Source of the DNA: Rachicladosporium sp. CCFEE 5018
Taxonomy: Eukaryota > Ascomycota > Dothideomycetes > Cladosporiales > Cladosporiaceae
Length of the DNA stretch: 64,000 bases
Assembly: GCA_002077045.2 (NCBI GenBank)
Contig: KZ111150.1
Coordinates: forward strand, 1,177,550-1,241,549
Reading direction: 5' to 3'
Position 1 is the stretch's first letter; each line of letters opens with the position of its first letter. Of this stretch, positions 22,102 through 32,810 are shown piece by piece. Made by a program: the position numbers and the translations under genes. Below the pieces are notes generated by a model. That model saw only the letters and a list, made by a program, of their open reading frames with translations. It was not told the DNA's origin and made no database searches.

Positions 22102-24005
22102 TCAGCACGCCAGGAACTTTTCCGGCTCCAGGATGTCCGAGCACGGCTCATGATGCTTGATCATGTGCAGCGGCTCCTCCACAGCGACCGCGCGAGTGCA
22201 GCCATATACATCCGTCTGCGACGCCCGAAGGAATGCGAATGTTGCAAAGTAATCCGGAGTGTCATCTTGTGGCATCTCCCAAGCCTCGACGACGACTACC
22301 CTGAGACGCGGGCACCCAACACCGAGCTCCTGGAAGACTTTGCTTGCGAGGGCGGCGGCATGGTGTCGGATTTGCGCCTCGAAGATCGTCTGCCGTTCCT
22401 CGCTTTCGATGTAGATGCTACCGTCTAGACACTCTGGGTACATCCGCAGCTTGAGGCTTCGCAGGTTGCGAAGATTTGAGACGCAGTCCTGAACAACTAG
22501 TGTCAGTGTATGTTGTTCACTCGTGCTCGATCAATAAACATGCTCACCAGCAAGAGGTTCACGCCATGAACTTGATTCGTCCACGTGCCAGACTCGAATC
22601 CAAAGCCGCCCATACAGAGCTGTCGTAGGTCTGTGCAGCTGACGAACAGCTTCCGCAAAGCCGCCGCGGATCGGTCGATTACGATGGTCGCCCTGAAAAC
22701 GGTGCCATCTGGCTCTCCATCCACGATCTCAAGCACTTGTAAGGTTGCAGCATGCCGTTGCAAGGCAGCCCATTGGAAATCGTGATTCGGGTCGTCATAT
22801 ACACTTCGCGTGATCCGAAATCGCCGCAGCTGGCGAACCGACTGCAAGAGCACATCGGTCTTGCCACGTCTATCTCCATCCGAGGCGTCTTTGATATCGA
22901 GAATTTCGAGAGGAAGCCTCAGCTGCGAGAAGCTTTCACACAGAGGCACCATGTTATCACAATCGACTAATTGCAGGTGGCGAAGGCTGCCACAGTCTAC
23001 TACCGTTGGAAGTATCGTCCCGGCTGTGGTGAGGTCCATCCTGGAAAGTCTCAGCTTCTGCAAAGCTGACTTTTGCGATTTCTGCAAGCCAAACTTGGTG
23101 TCTTGCTGCTCGAACAGCGTGTTGATCACAAGCTCGCCGGTCTTTGGTCCATCGCTTGTCAGCCACTCTGTGCAACTCAACTCGATTGCGAGGTTGATCA
23201 CCATCGGCGCCGCTTGTAAGATGGTCTGCGCTCTGGCACAAGTCTCCTTGTTGCGAAGAGTAAGCTGCAGCGTAGTGACGTTTCGCAGCTCATCGGCATC
23301 CGGTAGTAGGTGTAGAACAAGACATGTTTCCGCACACTGCATCTGGTACAGATTCGATCGACGTTGTCAGAGACGCAGAAGATAGTCGAGATCGCAGGGT
23401 ACATTGGCTGTTCCAGCATATATACTACTTGCGATCAGTCGTGCCCGTCACGCAGAATAGTTCAGTATAGCTCACGCAAACATCTCGAGGCCGTCTTTGG
23501 GTAGTGCGGTGAGCACAGAGCTCAGCACCACAAATCCAGCCTCGGTCATCCCAGGGCACGCGAATGGCGCTTTCCGGATCACGAGGCGACGTACGTGCTG
23601 TAGTGACAGATTGCTTTTGCACAGAGCGTTCTGCACCTTCTGAACCAGGCTAGCAGGAGAGAGTAAGATGTTACGGTACAGGTACGGCGCTGCGATCGCA
23701 TGCATTTCCTTTGAGACCAAGCAGAGACTCTTCCGATCGCGGCAAGTAGTGATCTGGTCAGGTGTCAGCGTGAGATCGCCGGTCAATCTATCCATAGCGC
23801 TCACGTAGTCAAGTATGTCTTTCTGCAGCTCGGCCGGCAAAGCCAACAAGCGAGGGACGTTGACAACTGGCGTTGAACGGGCGAAGTAGGCATTGACCGA
23901 CTGGTAGCTTTTCCTATCAAATGCAGGGCGGCGACCGATGCGCCTTTGAGAGGGTTGAAGTGTGTTACTGGGAGCGGTCGCGCTCTAACGAGTTGTGGCA
24001 GGCAT
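22102..24005 (-). pseudogene. F-box/LRR-like gene, copy B, disrupted
   Basis: Same four-exon layout as copy A: 24005-23805, 23753-23476, about 23407-22548 and 22488-22102, with exons 2 and 4 of identical length. Three lesions are visible. Codon 7 after the likely start is TAG, where copy A has CAG. The start of exon 3 lacks 17 bases relative to A and leaves the frame one base out. A TGA in the conserved DYLLRL segment replaces an Arg codon. The F-box (LLALPAELQKDILDY, CLVSKEMHAIAAPYLYR) and the LRR-like body are otherwise recognisable, but the body shares only about two thirds of its residues with A. The last 45 codons are almost identical to A. Alternative splice or start sites could rescue part of it. 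Confidence 0.7.
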
Positions 24006-24699
24006 TGCGTTGTGCGAGACACGGAGTCTGTAAAGCCGGACTGTTGAAGTCTAGGGCTTGGGTTGCGATGAGAGGTCGAGCATTCGTCTGTACCTACATG
24101 TATCTACTTTGCCCAAGCAGGCTGTGGCTCTGCAGCCGTCGACTCACGTTTGAGGCATACAGGCAGACGTGCAGCATTCACTCCTCAGGAAGGAAGTCGC
24201 CATCAGTGAAGTCGCAATGCCCACGCTTGGCATCGACGCGACCCTGACGCGTCGTCAAAACCGAGCTCACCCTGACCAGGAATCATCAGACATACACATA
24301 GAGCCCCTGCTCCCATGTGAAAGCATGGGTGATTGAGTCGACTCAGGACATTGATATTCACAGAAATGTGCGCCGGCCGTTATTGGCCGTGTCGTATCGC
24401 ACCGCATCAATGCCTGCGCCGATCATTTCAGGATTACTGTACCACTTCAGCTGGCTTGTGAAGGATTCAGGCCACGAGGCGTGCCGTCTCTCGTCAAATC
24501 CTCATCGATCCACATACGACTGTTGATTTGGATTGTAGCACCGTCCGATCATAAGTATCGAACATATCGAGGTTGAGATTCTTCTCAACTGGCCACTTCG
24601 TGGTACGGCGATCTACATGTTGTGCCATCTCCCTTCACGCTATCTTTTTGTCGCTCACTTCCCTTCGTCGCGCAATTGGTTCAGCCATCTCTATTGACC
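24006..24699. other. Spacer between F-box B and monooxygenase B
   Basis: About 690 bp between divergent genes, colinear with the corresponding spacer of copy A. No coding frame is recognised. Confidence 0.55.
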
Positions 24700-26487
24700 A
24701 TGTCGGCGAGGGGCTCTGATGGACTCGGCAAATCCATCTGCGTCATTGGTGCTGGTGCATTTGGACTGACTGCGGTCAAGAACTTCGTGGAGGAAGGCTT
24801 CGAAGTGACTTGTTTCGAGCGGAACAGCTACATCGGAGGACTGTGGCATAGCACACTCGACCCCACGCAAACCAGCACGCTCATAGGTACCGTGTCGAAT
24901 GTGTCGAAGCATCTGGTGCGCATCACTTGACCGTATTCCAGCTGAAATGCACAAGCTGATAACCTCGAAGGCTGCTTACAGCGACTTTCCACTTACTGAC
25001 GGTAGGTCTGCCACCTGGAAGCGTAGCGCTAAATCTGATCGCCGCCAGACTATCCTCTCTACCCTAGTGCCAAGCAGATCCAGGACTACTTCGAGTTGTA
25101 CGCCGAGCACTTCAACCTCAACAAACATATCCAACTCTCGAGCAGTGTGATCAGCATCACGCGTGATGATGAGCAGCGCAGATGGATCGTCACGACGAAG
25201 TCATCCGACGGTCGTTCAGTAACGCACATGTTCGATCGCCTGATCATGGCGACGGGTTCGCTATCGAAGCCGCGACTCCCCGATGTAGCTGATCTGAACG
25301 ATTTCGAAGGCGAGGTTGTGCACTCACAAAACTTCAAGAACCCGTCTCAGTATGCTGGACAAACTGTTCTCGTCATCGGTGCCGGAGCAACATCGGCTGA
25401 CAGCATTGGCTACCTTCTTGACGCTGGCGCGGTGAAAGTCTACCTCTCTCATCGTCGCAAGTTCGTCGTACTACCCAGAATTCTGCGCGGCAAGGCCCTC
25501 GACCATAATGTCAACATCAGGCTAGCAATAATTGGTGGCTTCATCGGCAGATTCATGCCAAAGGTTATGCTCAAGTTGAGGTCGAAAATGATCGAAGGCT
25601 GGCAGAATGAAGTTTTCCCTGGATTGAAGGACCATCCTGCTCTCACAGGAGCTCGACTATCGGGGAACCCCGAGAACAGTATTCCACTCATCTCCGATCA
25701 TTTGCCAGACCTCCTACTTTCCGGCAAAGTCGAGTCCGTCCAAGGCATCACTCGCATCACGGGTCCTAACAGCGTGCTGCTTACCGACGGTACTACCCTG
25801 GACAACATCGATGCAATTCTCTGCTGCACAGGCGCTCACGTCGACTTCTCTGCCCTCCTCCCACCCTCCGCAGACCCCACGAACCCCTTCCTCGCTCCTG
25901 ATGGCTTCGCCGCCCTGCCTTCTCACTATCGCGACGAAGGCCGCGTCCCGCTCCTCTACCGCGGCATCATCTCCCTGCAATATCCTCACAGCCTCGCCTT
26001 CCTCGGCCACACCCTCGTCCTCCCCGGCTCAACAAGCGTCAACGACCTCATAAGCATGGGTCTCGCGCAGCTCTGGGGCGGCAAGTACCCCTTCCCTTCC
26101 CAAACCGAAATGCAGTCCGAAGCAGACTCGTTTTATGCTTCCCTCATATCCACGCTCAAGAACGGCGAGATCGCCCATGCCGGCATCCGCTCTGACCTCG
26201 CGTTCTCGCGCTGGCTGCACGAAGTCGCTGGCACGGGGTTGTTCGAGCACGTCGGCAGCTGGACGAGCTGGCGGTGCTGGAAGCTTTGGTGGAGTGATAG
26301 AAAGTTTTATAAGATGCTGTTGGATGGTGTGATGTCGCCGCATGCTTGGCGATTGTTTGATATGGGACGGGGGAGGAAGGTTTGGAGTGGAGCAAGGGAA
26401 GCGGTGGAGAAGGCTAATGCTGATATGAGGGTGTTGGAGGAGAGGGAGAAGAGAGACTGCAAGACAAGAAGGATATGGAGAGGGTGA
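24700..26487 (+). CDS. Class B flavin monooxygenase (FMO-like), copy B, complete
   Basis: Exons 24700-24886, 24942-25001 and 25049-26487 add up to 1686 nt, 561 residues. The FAD-binding GAGAFG is at 17-22, the FMO identifying motif FEGEVVHSQNF at 168-178 and the NADPH-binding GAGATS at 193-198. Such enzymes oxygenate soft nucleophiles (N, S) or act in secondary metabolism; the substrate here is not predictable. The C-terminus (WKLWWSDRKFYKMLLDG) is hydrophobic and aromatic, then turns strongly charged. The complete frame of this copy shows what copy A loses in the gap. It is divergent from the F-box B pseudogene. Confidence 0.88.
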
Positions 26488-26870
26488 GGGAGGGGAAGAT
26501 AGCTTAGGCCGAATGGCTCTGGTCTTCTGTATCATCGATACCTGCAGCAAAACTCTGTATGTGGCGCTGGTGTCTTGATCCTCGTTCAGTGAAGCTCATG
26601 AGGTAATCGCGATGTCACGTTCGTTGATGGATGTGCTGCGCACCTTCCACACGCAAGCCATGGCGCTCCTTCCTTGACTTCACGACGTCGCCGCCCTCGC
26701 ATCACTGGCTCGCTTGCATCTGCGCTAGTGTTCGTCGACCGACTTCGGACCTCACCTCAACCCAACCACCCACACGGTGAACTCCAAGCACACCATCAAC
26801 GCTCTCTCAGCAGCTCATAAGTGAACGAGGAACGGTAGAACGAGCTGATGCGATTACATCGTGACCTGAT
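26488..26870. other. Intergenic, convergent gene ends
   Basis: About 380 bp between the monooxygenase (+) and the transporter (-). Nothing coding is recognised. Confidence 0.5.
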
Positions 26871-28305
26871 CTAATTCTGCCGCGCCAGATTCCTCCTCCA
26901 CCAACTCTTCGTGAACGCCTGCGGAGCCGGTATAATCTCATTGAATACCCCCGTACCATACACCAGCAACGCAAAGCCACCCACTTGTAGCCACTTGAAC
27001 GTTTCCCAGCCCAGGCCGAGCGAGACAAGCCAGATGAAGAGTGTGCGGCAGGTGTCGATTGTGCTTCGTGCAGTGGCGGAGATTTGACGCGTGACGGAGA
27101 GGCCGAAGAAGTTGAAACCGCTGGGAGGGTGTTAGTGAGTGGTGGGAGGGAAGGGGGAGTGAGGATGGGGATGGGGAATATACCCGATGCTGAACATGAT
27201 GAGCACTGATGTGACAGCAATAGCGCGGTTCGTGAACACTTGATGGAAGCCTTCCACTGCGTCGAAATATCCTCCTCGACCTTTTTCCGTGCGTCCGACA
27301 GCGAGATGTAGCACGCCCATCCCGATCAGCGTGACAAGGAAGCCGAAGGTGCCTTCCCATGCCACAACATTCACGGGCTCCATGCTAAACTTCTCCATAA
27401 TACTCTCCTCCAGCACGAACTGCGAAGCCGTGAATATCTGCGCACCAGCGATCATCAGATCCCGATGAGCGTCTCAGCTGATGTGTGCTGCTCGACTGCT
27501 GAAGCAGCAAGACGCGCATAGTGCATCAGGTGGTCGTGCTTCGGACCATGAGGGCCAGAGTCACCTGGCAGAACGGGGACGGTGGATCCTTTGTCCAGTG
27601 CGCCTGCAAGACCAACTAATGCGACCCCAGCGACGACAACAAAGAGCGACAGCCATTTCCAGACACCAAGATGTCGGCGCAGGAAGATGACGCTGAAGAG
27701 ACCCACGAAGAGGACAAGGGCGCCGCGGGTCATTTGGTAGATCGAAGCTGCTACGAAGAGCAGGCCGGCGTTCATGAGTGTCGTACCCAAAATGTCGCAG
27801 ATCGCCGGCAACGCAAGCAGCGAGATACGCCAGCCCGTCAACGGCCTTCGCTGCAGATGCGCCACCTCATTGTCTATGAGCGGTTTCGCGAGAATGTTCG
27901 TGGGATCTACGAGCGTCTGCGAGTTGCTGAGGGCTGCAGCCGCTGCATCGAGCTCCTCCTCTGTACTGTCCCGCCCTGCTACTGGCGCGTACTCGATGTC
28001 GTCGCCGCTCTTGCCGCCATCTTTCCGAAACTTGCTTATGAGGTTTGTGATGAGTATCACTAGCCAGCAGCCGCTTTCGCCGACAAACATCTGGAGGGTT
28101 TGGAGGACGGGTTGTTCGAAGGTCTTGGGTTTGGAAGACCTGCAGTCGCCGACGCATTGCATGTCCTATGTACGTGGTTAGCAAAATCAACAGTCGCGAG
28201 CTAGCTACGGTGCCATACCTGATACTTTGTCAAGAGCGTATTGCAGACGCCGGTCAGCAGCATCATGCCCACCAGCAGCGGGATCAACGACTTCGAGCCT
28301 GCCAT
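26871..28305 (-). CDS. SLC35F6-like drug/metabolite transporter, one frameshift
   Basis: A multi-pass EamA/nucleotide-sugar-transporter-type membrane protein resembling SLC35F6. Exon 1 is 28305-28219 (29 residues, first membrane helix VGMMLLTGVCNTLLTKYQ). Exon 2 starts at 28165, and the last exon is 27120-26871 after a 63-nt intron. Diagnostic stretches are TLMNAGLLFVAASIYQMTRGALVLFVGLFS, read in two halves, FTASQFVLEE and VAWEGTFGF. The last exon brings helices such as TRQISATARSTIDTCRTLF and LQVGGFALLVYGTGVFN. Near 27457 the frame breaks: the first frame ends TGA just after ETLIGI, and the conserved MIAGAQIFTASQ continues one base out. There is no room for an intron, so a one-base deletion or a sequencing error is likely. 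It probably sits in an endomembrane, where the transported compound is unknown. Confidence 0.8.
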
Positions 28306-28663
28306 GCTGAGTGCGGTGCTCTTCCAGTCTGTCTGCCTTGAGTCCGTTATCGCATCATGTTGCTGCCAGCAACGGTAGACAGCAGAGGATCCGACTACTA
28401 GGCGTGTGATATGAGCACGTGCCGTTCGTGTAGCAGCTGCGCCTTGTCTCGAGCTCGAGCCCGATCCGGCAAGTTGATGCGGGCCGCTCCCGAAGCTAGC
28501 GTCCTGTCTGTGATGGATTGAGAGACGAAGCGTATATATGGCTCTAAGGTAGTGCGCAACCGATTGACGAAACGGTCTCACAAATCTCAGGCTTATAACT
28601 CTATGCGCGATGGCGAGCAATTCTCCCGCAGATCCGCTGATGTCGAGATAAAGTGGCGACGAC
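28306..28663. other. Divergent intergenic region
   Basis: About 360 bp between the transporter (-) and the F-box-like fragment (+). It includes a short TATATAT run near 28535. No gene is seen. Confidence 0.5.
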
Positions 28664-29368
28664 CATGTTGAATGCAGTGATGGCCACTTCGAGCATTGTT
28701 CAGGTACTACGGACGCCAGAGTTACTGGAACAGATCTTCCTTAGTCTGCTGGAGGAGCTTTATCCTCTCCGTGAACGCGAGGATCCTCGTTCTGTACGTA
28801 CGGATCACAATGCTTCGATCCTCAAGCACCTGCTGAGCCTCCGACGAGTCAACACGACTTTCAACGCCCTCGTGACCAGCTCACTGCAGTTGCGACGCGC
28901 TCTGTTCCTCTGTCCTGCTGCTTCTCGTACTCGCGGCTGGTCCTGCGCAGGTTCGACCGGAGCAACACTAGATGCACCAACCCTAAACCCATCATCCAGA
29001 CAACATTCCCCTCCTACCAATATCGTTTCTGGCATCTCAGTCTCGAAGCCAGTGGGAACAAGTACTGTGCGCTGATGATCATCACCCGAGATGACGTTCA
29101 TCGATATTGTCGCAGAGCCTCCTCAGTGAAAGGTAAGCTGTTGCCGAAGATGCAGCTATCGATCCCGCCTATGCCTGGCATGGAAGCTGTGATCTGGGAG
29201 GAGCGGGACGAGACCAAGGATTATGTCGGGAGAACGACGGAGCTGGAGCATTCTATTATCCGACCTACCAATGCAAAAGGGTTGACGGTAGGCGAGCTGC
29301 ACGACAGGGTAGGAGAGATGTTCGAGAAGCACAAGGACGTCGCTGCGATCAAATTGACGACGCTGTGA
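28664..29368 (+). pseudogene. F-box-like protein of a fungal family, frame-broken
   Basis: The first part (from ATG 28664) has a weak F-box: TPELLEQIFLSLL, then LLSLRRVNTTFNALVTSSLQLRRALFL. Around 28915-28930 the coding signal moves to the next frame: FSYSRLVLRRFDRSN, PIIQTTFPSYQYRFWHLSLEASGNKYC. This is followed by LPKMQLSIPPMPGMEA and a C-terminal GLTVGELHDRVGEMF, which ends at 29368. This order (F-box, short Arg-rich link, a W/Y-rich middle, PP-containing block) is common in dothideomycete proteins of unknown function. No credible intron bridges the frame change, so one base has probably been lost or gained. Size when joined is about 235 residues. It may be a pseudogene or contain a sequence error. 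Confidence 0.5.
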
Positions 29369-30230
29369 AGGCACAGGATCGAGGCGGCGGGATGAGGTAT
29401 CTTCTCATAGTAGTCAGACGCATCTCCTGTCTGGAAGGAGACCAGACGCGAGCAGCCACGCGATACTGAGTCCCGTCATACCGTTCGATCAACGACGACA
29501 AGGTTCGCGAGTCGATCGTATGACCCATATGGCGACTAGACGTCGAAAGCTCTTAGCCCCACGCTTGTTTCTGGCACATCATTACAGACGCATGATTACA
29601 GCTGCATCAATGAGGTCCATTTCTTCGAGCGCATCACTTTGAGCGCATCACTACCTTTGCATTACTGCGAGCGCAGTCTTGCGAGTGCATCGCTGCGACT
29701 GGATCATTGCAGCGTCATCGCTGCGGATGTAAGAAGGCTGCTCTCTCGGCTCCGATGAGACGAAGACTGCTGGCGCGTGGACCTTACAAGCACTTCGATC
29801 TCATGCCAGAGCAATTAGCCTAGAAATATAACGGATCAATACGTACCATCTGATCGTGGAGAAGACAGAGAGCAATGGCTTCTATCGGTAGACGAGGCGC
29901 GACGAATCATCGTGATGCGAGAGATGCGCTGGCGCATCGTCAACGACCGAGACTGTCATGTCTGGAAGCGATGACCAATCATTGTACCTGTACCCATGCG
30001 TGTTCGATCCATGTGTATTCCGTCCCATTCAGCGAGTGCCATCCGTTTCATCCAGCATCCCAAGTCATCTCCAAGCACATACCCCATCAGTAACATCCAA
30101 GCCATCATAACCCTACCAGCAAATCCCCCCTGCGGCGTGTACCAAATCCCTGCGGCGCGTGCCAAGTCCTATCGTCTTGATTCATCTCCAACACCCCTCC
30201 TCCGACCTACTGAGCCGCGATATGGCGAGT
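29369..30230. other. Intergenic holding the 14-bp array
   Basis: About 860 bp between convergent genes. Apart from the array at 29573-29726 no feature is recognised. Confidence 0.5.
29573..29726. repeat. Degenerate 14-bp tandem repeat array
   Basis: Eleven adjacent 14-base units can be laid end to end, with a loose consensus around GCGCATCACTGCGA (for example 29629-29642, 29643-29656 and 29685-29698). Units are 50-90% alike. The period is not a multiple of three and no open frame spans the array, so a coding role is unlikely. It lies between the F-box-like fragment and the forkhead gene. Confidence 0.65.
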
Positions 30231-32710
30231 CTACCGCCCAAACACTCCTCCCATGACCGGCCCACCAACACCGATAGCGCTACCCAACCCGTTGACGCCA
30301 GCGAGGTGGTTGTGCTGGGCTTGGTGGAAGGAGCCGATGGGTTGGAAACCCCTGCTGGACGTTAGCATACATTCCACATAGCGTAGCAACAGAAAGTTGA
30401 GCAGGTGTACTTACTTCGCGAGATCAATCCCCTCTTCCTCATCATCCTGCGGTGAAAACATGGCAGCCGGAGGCGCGTACCCGTTTTGACTTCCATGATG
30501 CGGCATCGGCGGGGCAGGGAGGTGGTGCTCGATATGGTGGCCGTTGCCGTTTGTTTGTTGCGATGCTGAGCGCGGGTAAGTTGGCTGCTTCGGCTGGCCA
30601 GTTCTGCCCGAGAAGCTGGCAGCTGGTGGCTGCGGTGGCTGTACGGCCCCGGCGCCAGCACTAGCTTCTGCCTCCACGCCCGCTGCCGCAAGTAGATCGA
30701 GCGCCTTGCTTCCGCCGGACGTAGCTGGTCTCGACGCACTTGGACTCTCGGACCCAGAGAAGCCAGTCTCCGTGCTCTGAACTCTCGGAGGCGAGGAAGA
30801 CGGGATGACCGGGCTACCAGCCCTTCCATTCGGCCTCGTATCCCCCTCAACCTCCGGATCAGGCTGCGTAGCATTCAGTGCAGCGGCAGAGCCACCGTTC
30901 GCCTCCTGTACAGGCTTGGCGATGTCATGTTGAGGCGGCTCAGTCTTCGGCTTCATAAGCGGAAACGGCGTCTTCAACGGACTCAAGTCGTAAGGTTTCC
31001 ACGGCGTACTCCCCACAAGCCCGTCCATCTTCCAAAATGGTGCGGGAGACGAGAATTGGATGAAGTCGCTTGGCCTTCTTAACGTGCTGGGTGGCGCGAA
31101 ACGAGCAGTCGGGCGAAGAGGGAAGGGTGTGTCCATGACGCCAACTCTGCCCTCGTCATTGACATACAGGGCTGGAGGCGAGCCAGCGGCGTTGGCAGCA
31201 GCTGTCAGTCCGTTGCGTGGCGTTGAGCGCAGGAAGCCGAGAGAGTCAGCTGCGTCTTGCGCGGAGTCGAGTTGAGATTCATGGATGCCGAGACCAACAC
31301 GTGCATCTGGGAAGGCGGAGGGGTCAAAATTCTGACGCGATGCGCGATCTGGCGTTGCAGCCTCCCTTACACCCACGGTAGGGTAAGCAGTCTGATATGG
31401 CATGAATGGCGGTCTCACATCCGCCTCCGCACGTCTCAAGCCGTTGCCACTTCCAGGCGCCCGATGCCTCAGTGCAGCCATGGAGCTAGACGGCGAAGGT
31501 AACGTAGATTGCGTGGCAAACCCAGCAGCGATCTGATGCCCCACAGGCCTCCGGCACCCTTTCATCCCCTGGCTGACAAAGGTGTCGAACTCGTCTGGTG
31601 CAATCATCCACTTCATGCCTTTGCCAGGCTCGTCTGTACGGCGGGCAATCTTCGTGAAAGCTTTGTTGAGCGAGAGATTGTGTCTAATACTGTTCTGCCA
31701 GCCGCCAGTATTGAAGCGATAGAAGGCGTAGTTGGCCATGATCCATTTGTAGATGTTATTGAGAGTCATTTGTTGCTCGTGGGTTGACAGTATGGCCATG
31801 CCGATCAGCTGAGCGTAGGAGTGGGGTGGCTTTAGATCCTTGGCTGTGCTGGACGAGTAGTCGATGGACGACTCTGTCGAGTCTGCCGTGTGGCCGCGAC
31901 CGTAGCTGGCAGACGGCGATGATTTGATCGCATGTCCATTGACTCCCCTCAAAGGCGTGCCTGGTGGCGGTGGTCCTCCATTCATGAGTGCAGCCGCGCG
32001 ATTCGAGTGTGGATGTGCACGATGCTGTCCCTGCTGCGAGGACTGCGTGTTGTACTTTACCGGCAGCCTACTCGTACCCGACAGTTGCCCTCTCTGCGGT
32101 ACAGGGTGTGCATGACTTCTCCCATCCCCATCGAATGCGCCGTCATCGTCCTCCTCGGAACTCTTCTGCGCCTGTCTGATGATGGTCGCATCCCAGACCG
32201 GCCCGTCACTGTCTTCAGTAGCCGTCGTGATGAATGCCATCTGCGTATTGGCAATCTCAATAACACTGCCGTTCCGCAAATAGCTCTTCATGCCTCTCTT
32301 TAGCAGGTTATTGTCGACGCGCAAGCCATTCCTCCCATTGACGATGATGAACCATGAAGCATTCTCCGCATCGTACACAATCACCGCATGCGATCTGCTC
32401 ACCTGCCGATCGGGTCCCAGATCGATGTCAACAACAGTCTTGTGCGATGGCGTCCCAGCACCTCCCTGACCGACATTCTCGTCCGCTTGCAGTCGCTCAT
32501 GAGCCTCAGGCCGCCCGATATTGACCTCCACCTTCCTAATGATGAAGGCCCAATCGCGTCCTGCTATCTTGCCATACCCAGGCACATTCTCCTGGCCCTC
32601 TAGTAAGTCGTTCGCGAAGTCCTCGGTGGCGTTGACCTGTCTTTCCGCGACTCTTAGACTGGCGATGATCTCCAGCTCCCCGGGCAGCGCAGGCTCGGTG
32701 TCGTTGTCAC
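30231..32710 (-). CDS. FHA-forkhead transcription factor (Fkh1/Fkh2 type), N-terminus lost in gap
   Basis: A nuclear regulator combining a phosphothreonine-binding FHA domain with a forkhead DNA-binding domain, as in yeast Fkh1/Fkh2 (cell-cycle and replication control). The FHA (about 32560-32220) shows VNIGRP, VSRSHAVI and NGRNGLRV. The forkhead (about 31840-31600) shows KPPHSYAQLIGMAI, NNIYKWIMANYAFYR and WQNSIRHNLSLNKAF. The large exon runs 32710-30415. A typical intron (GTAAGT, CTAAC branch, GTCCAG) at 30414-30355 replaces the apparent TAA stop and adds a 40-codon exon (30354-30231) ending in GGVFGR. Most of the C-terminal third is Ser/Pro/Ala-rich and probably disordered. The contig ends before the start codon. 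Confidence 0.88.
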
Positions 32711-32810
32711 NNNNNNNNNNNNNNNNNNNNNNNNNNNNNNNNNNNNNNNNNNNNNNNNNNNNNNNNNNNNNNNNNNNNNNNNNNNNNNNNNNNNNNNNNN
32801 NNNNNNNNNN
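32711..32810. other. Assembly gap, 100 N
   Basis: Placeholder gap between the 5' part of the forkhead gene and an internal point of the sterol-transfer gene. The right contig begins AGCTT, and the homologous position in the other copy reads AAGCTT. Confidence 0.98.

Larger units (their letters stand above)
20637..26095. repeat. Direct repeat 1, copy B
   Basis: Partner of 15085-20536; it begins at the gap edge. It contains partial glycogenin B, the broken F-box B and the monooxygenase B up to the point where copy A is cut. Confidence 0.9.
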
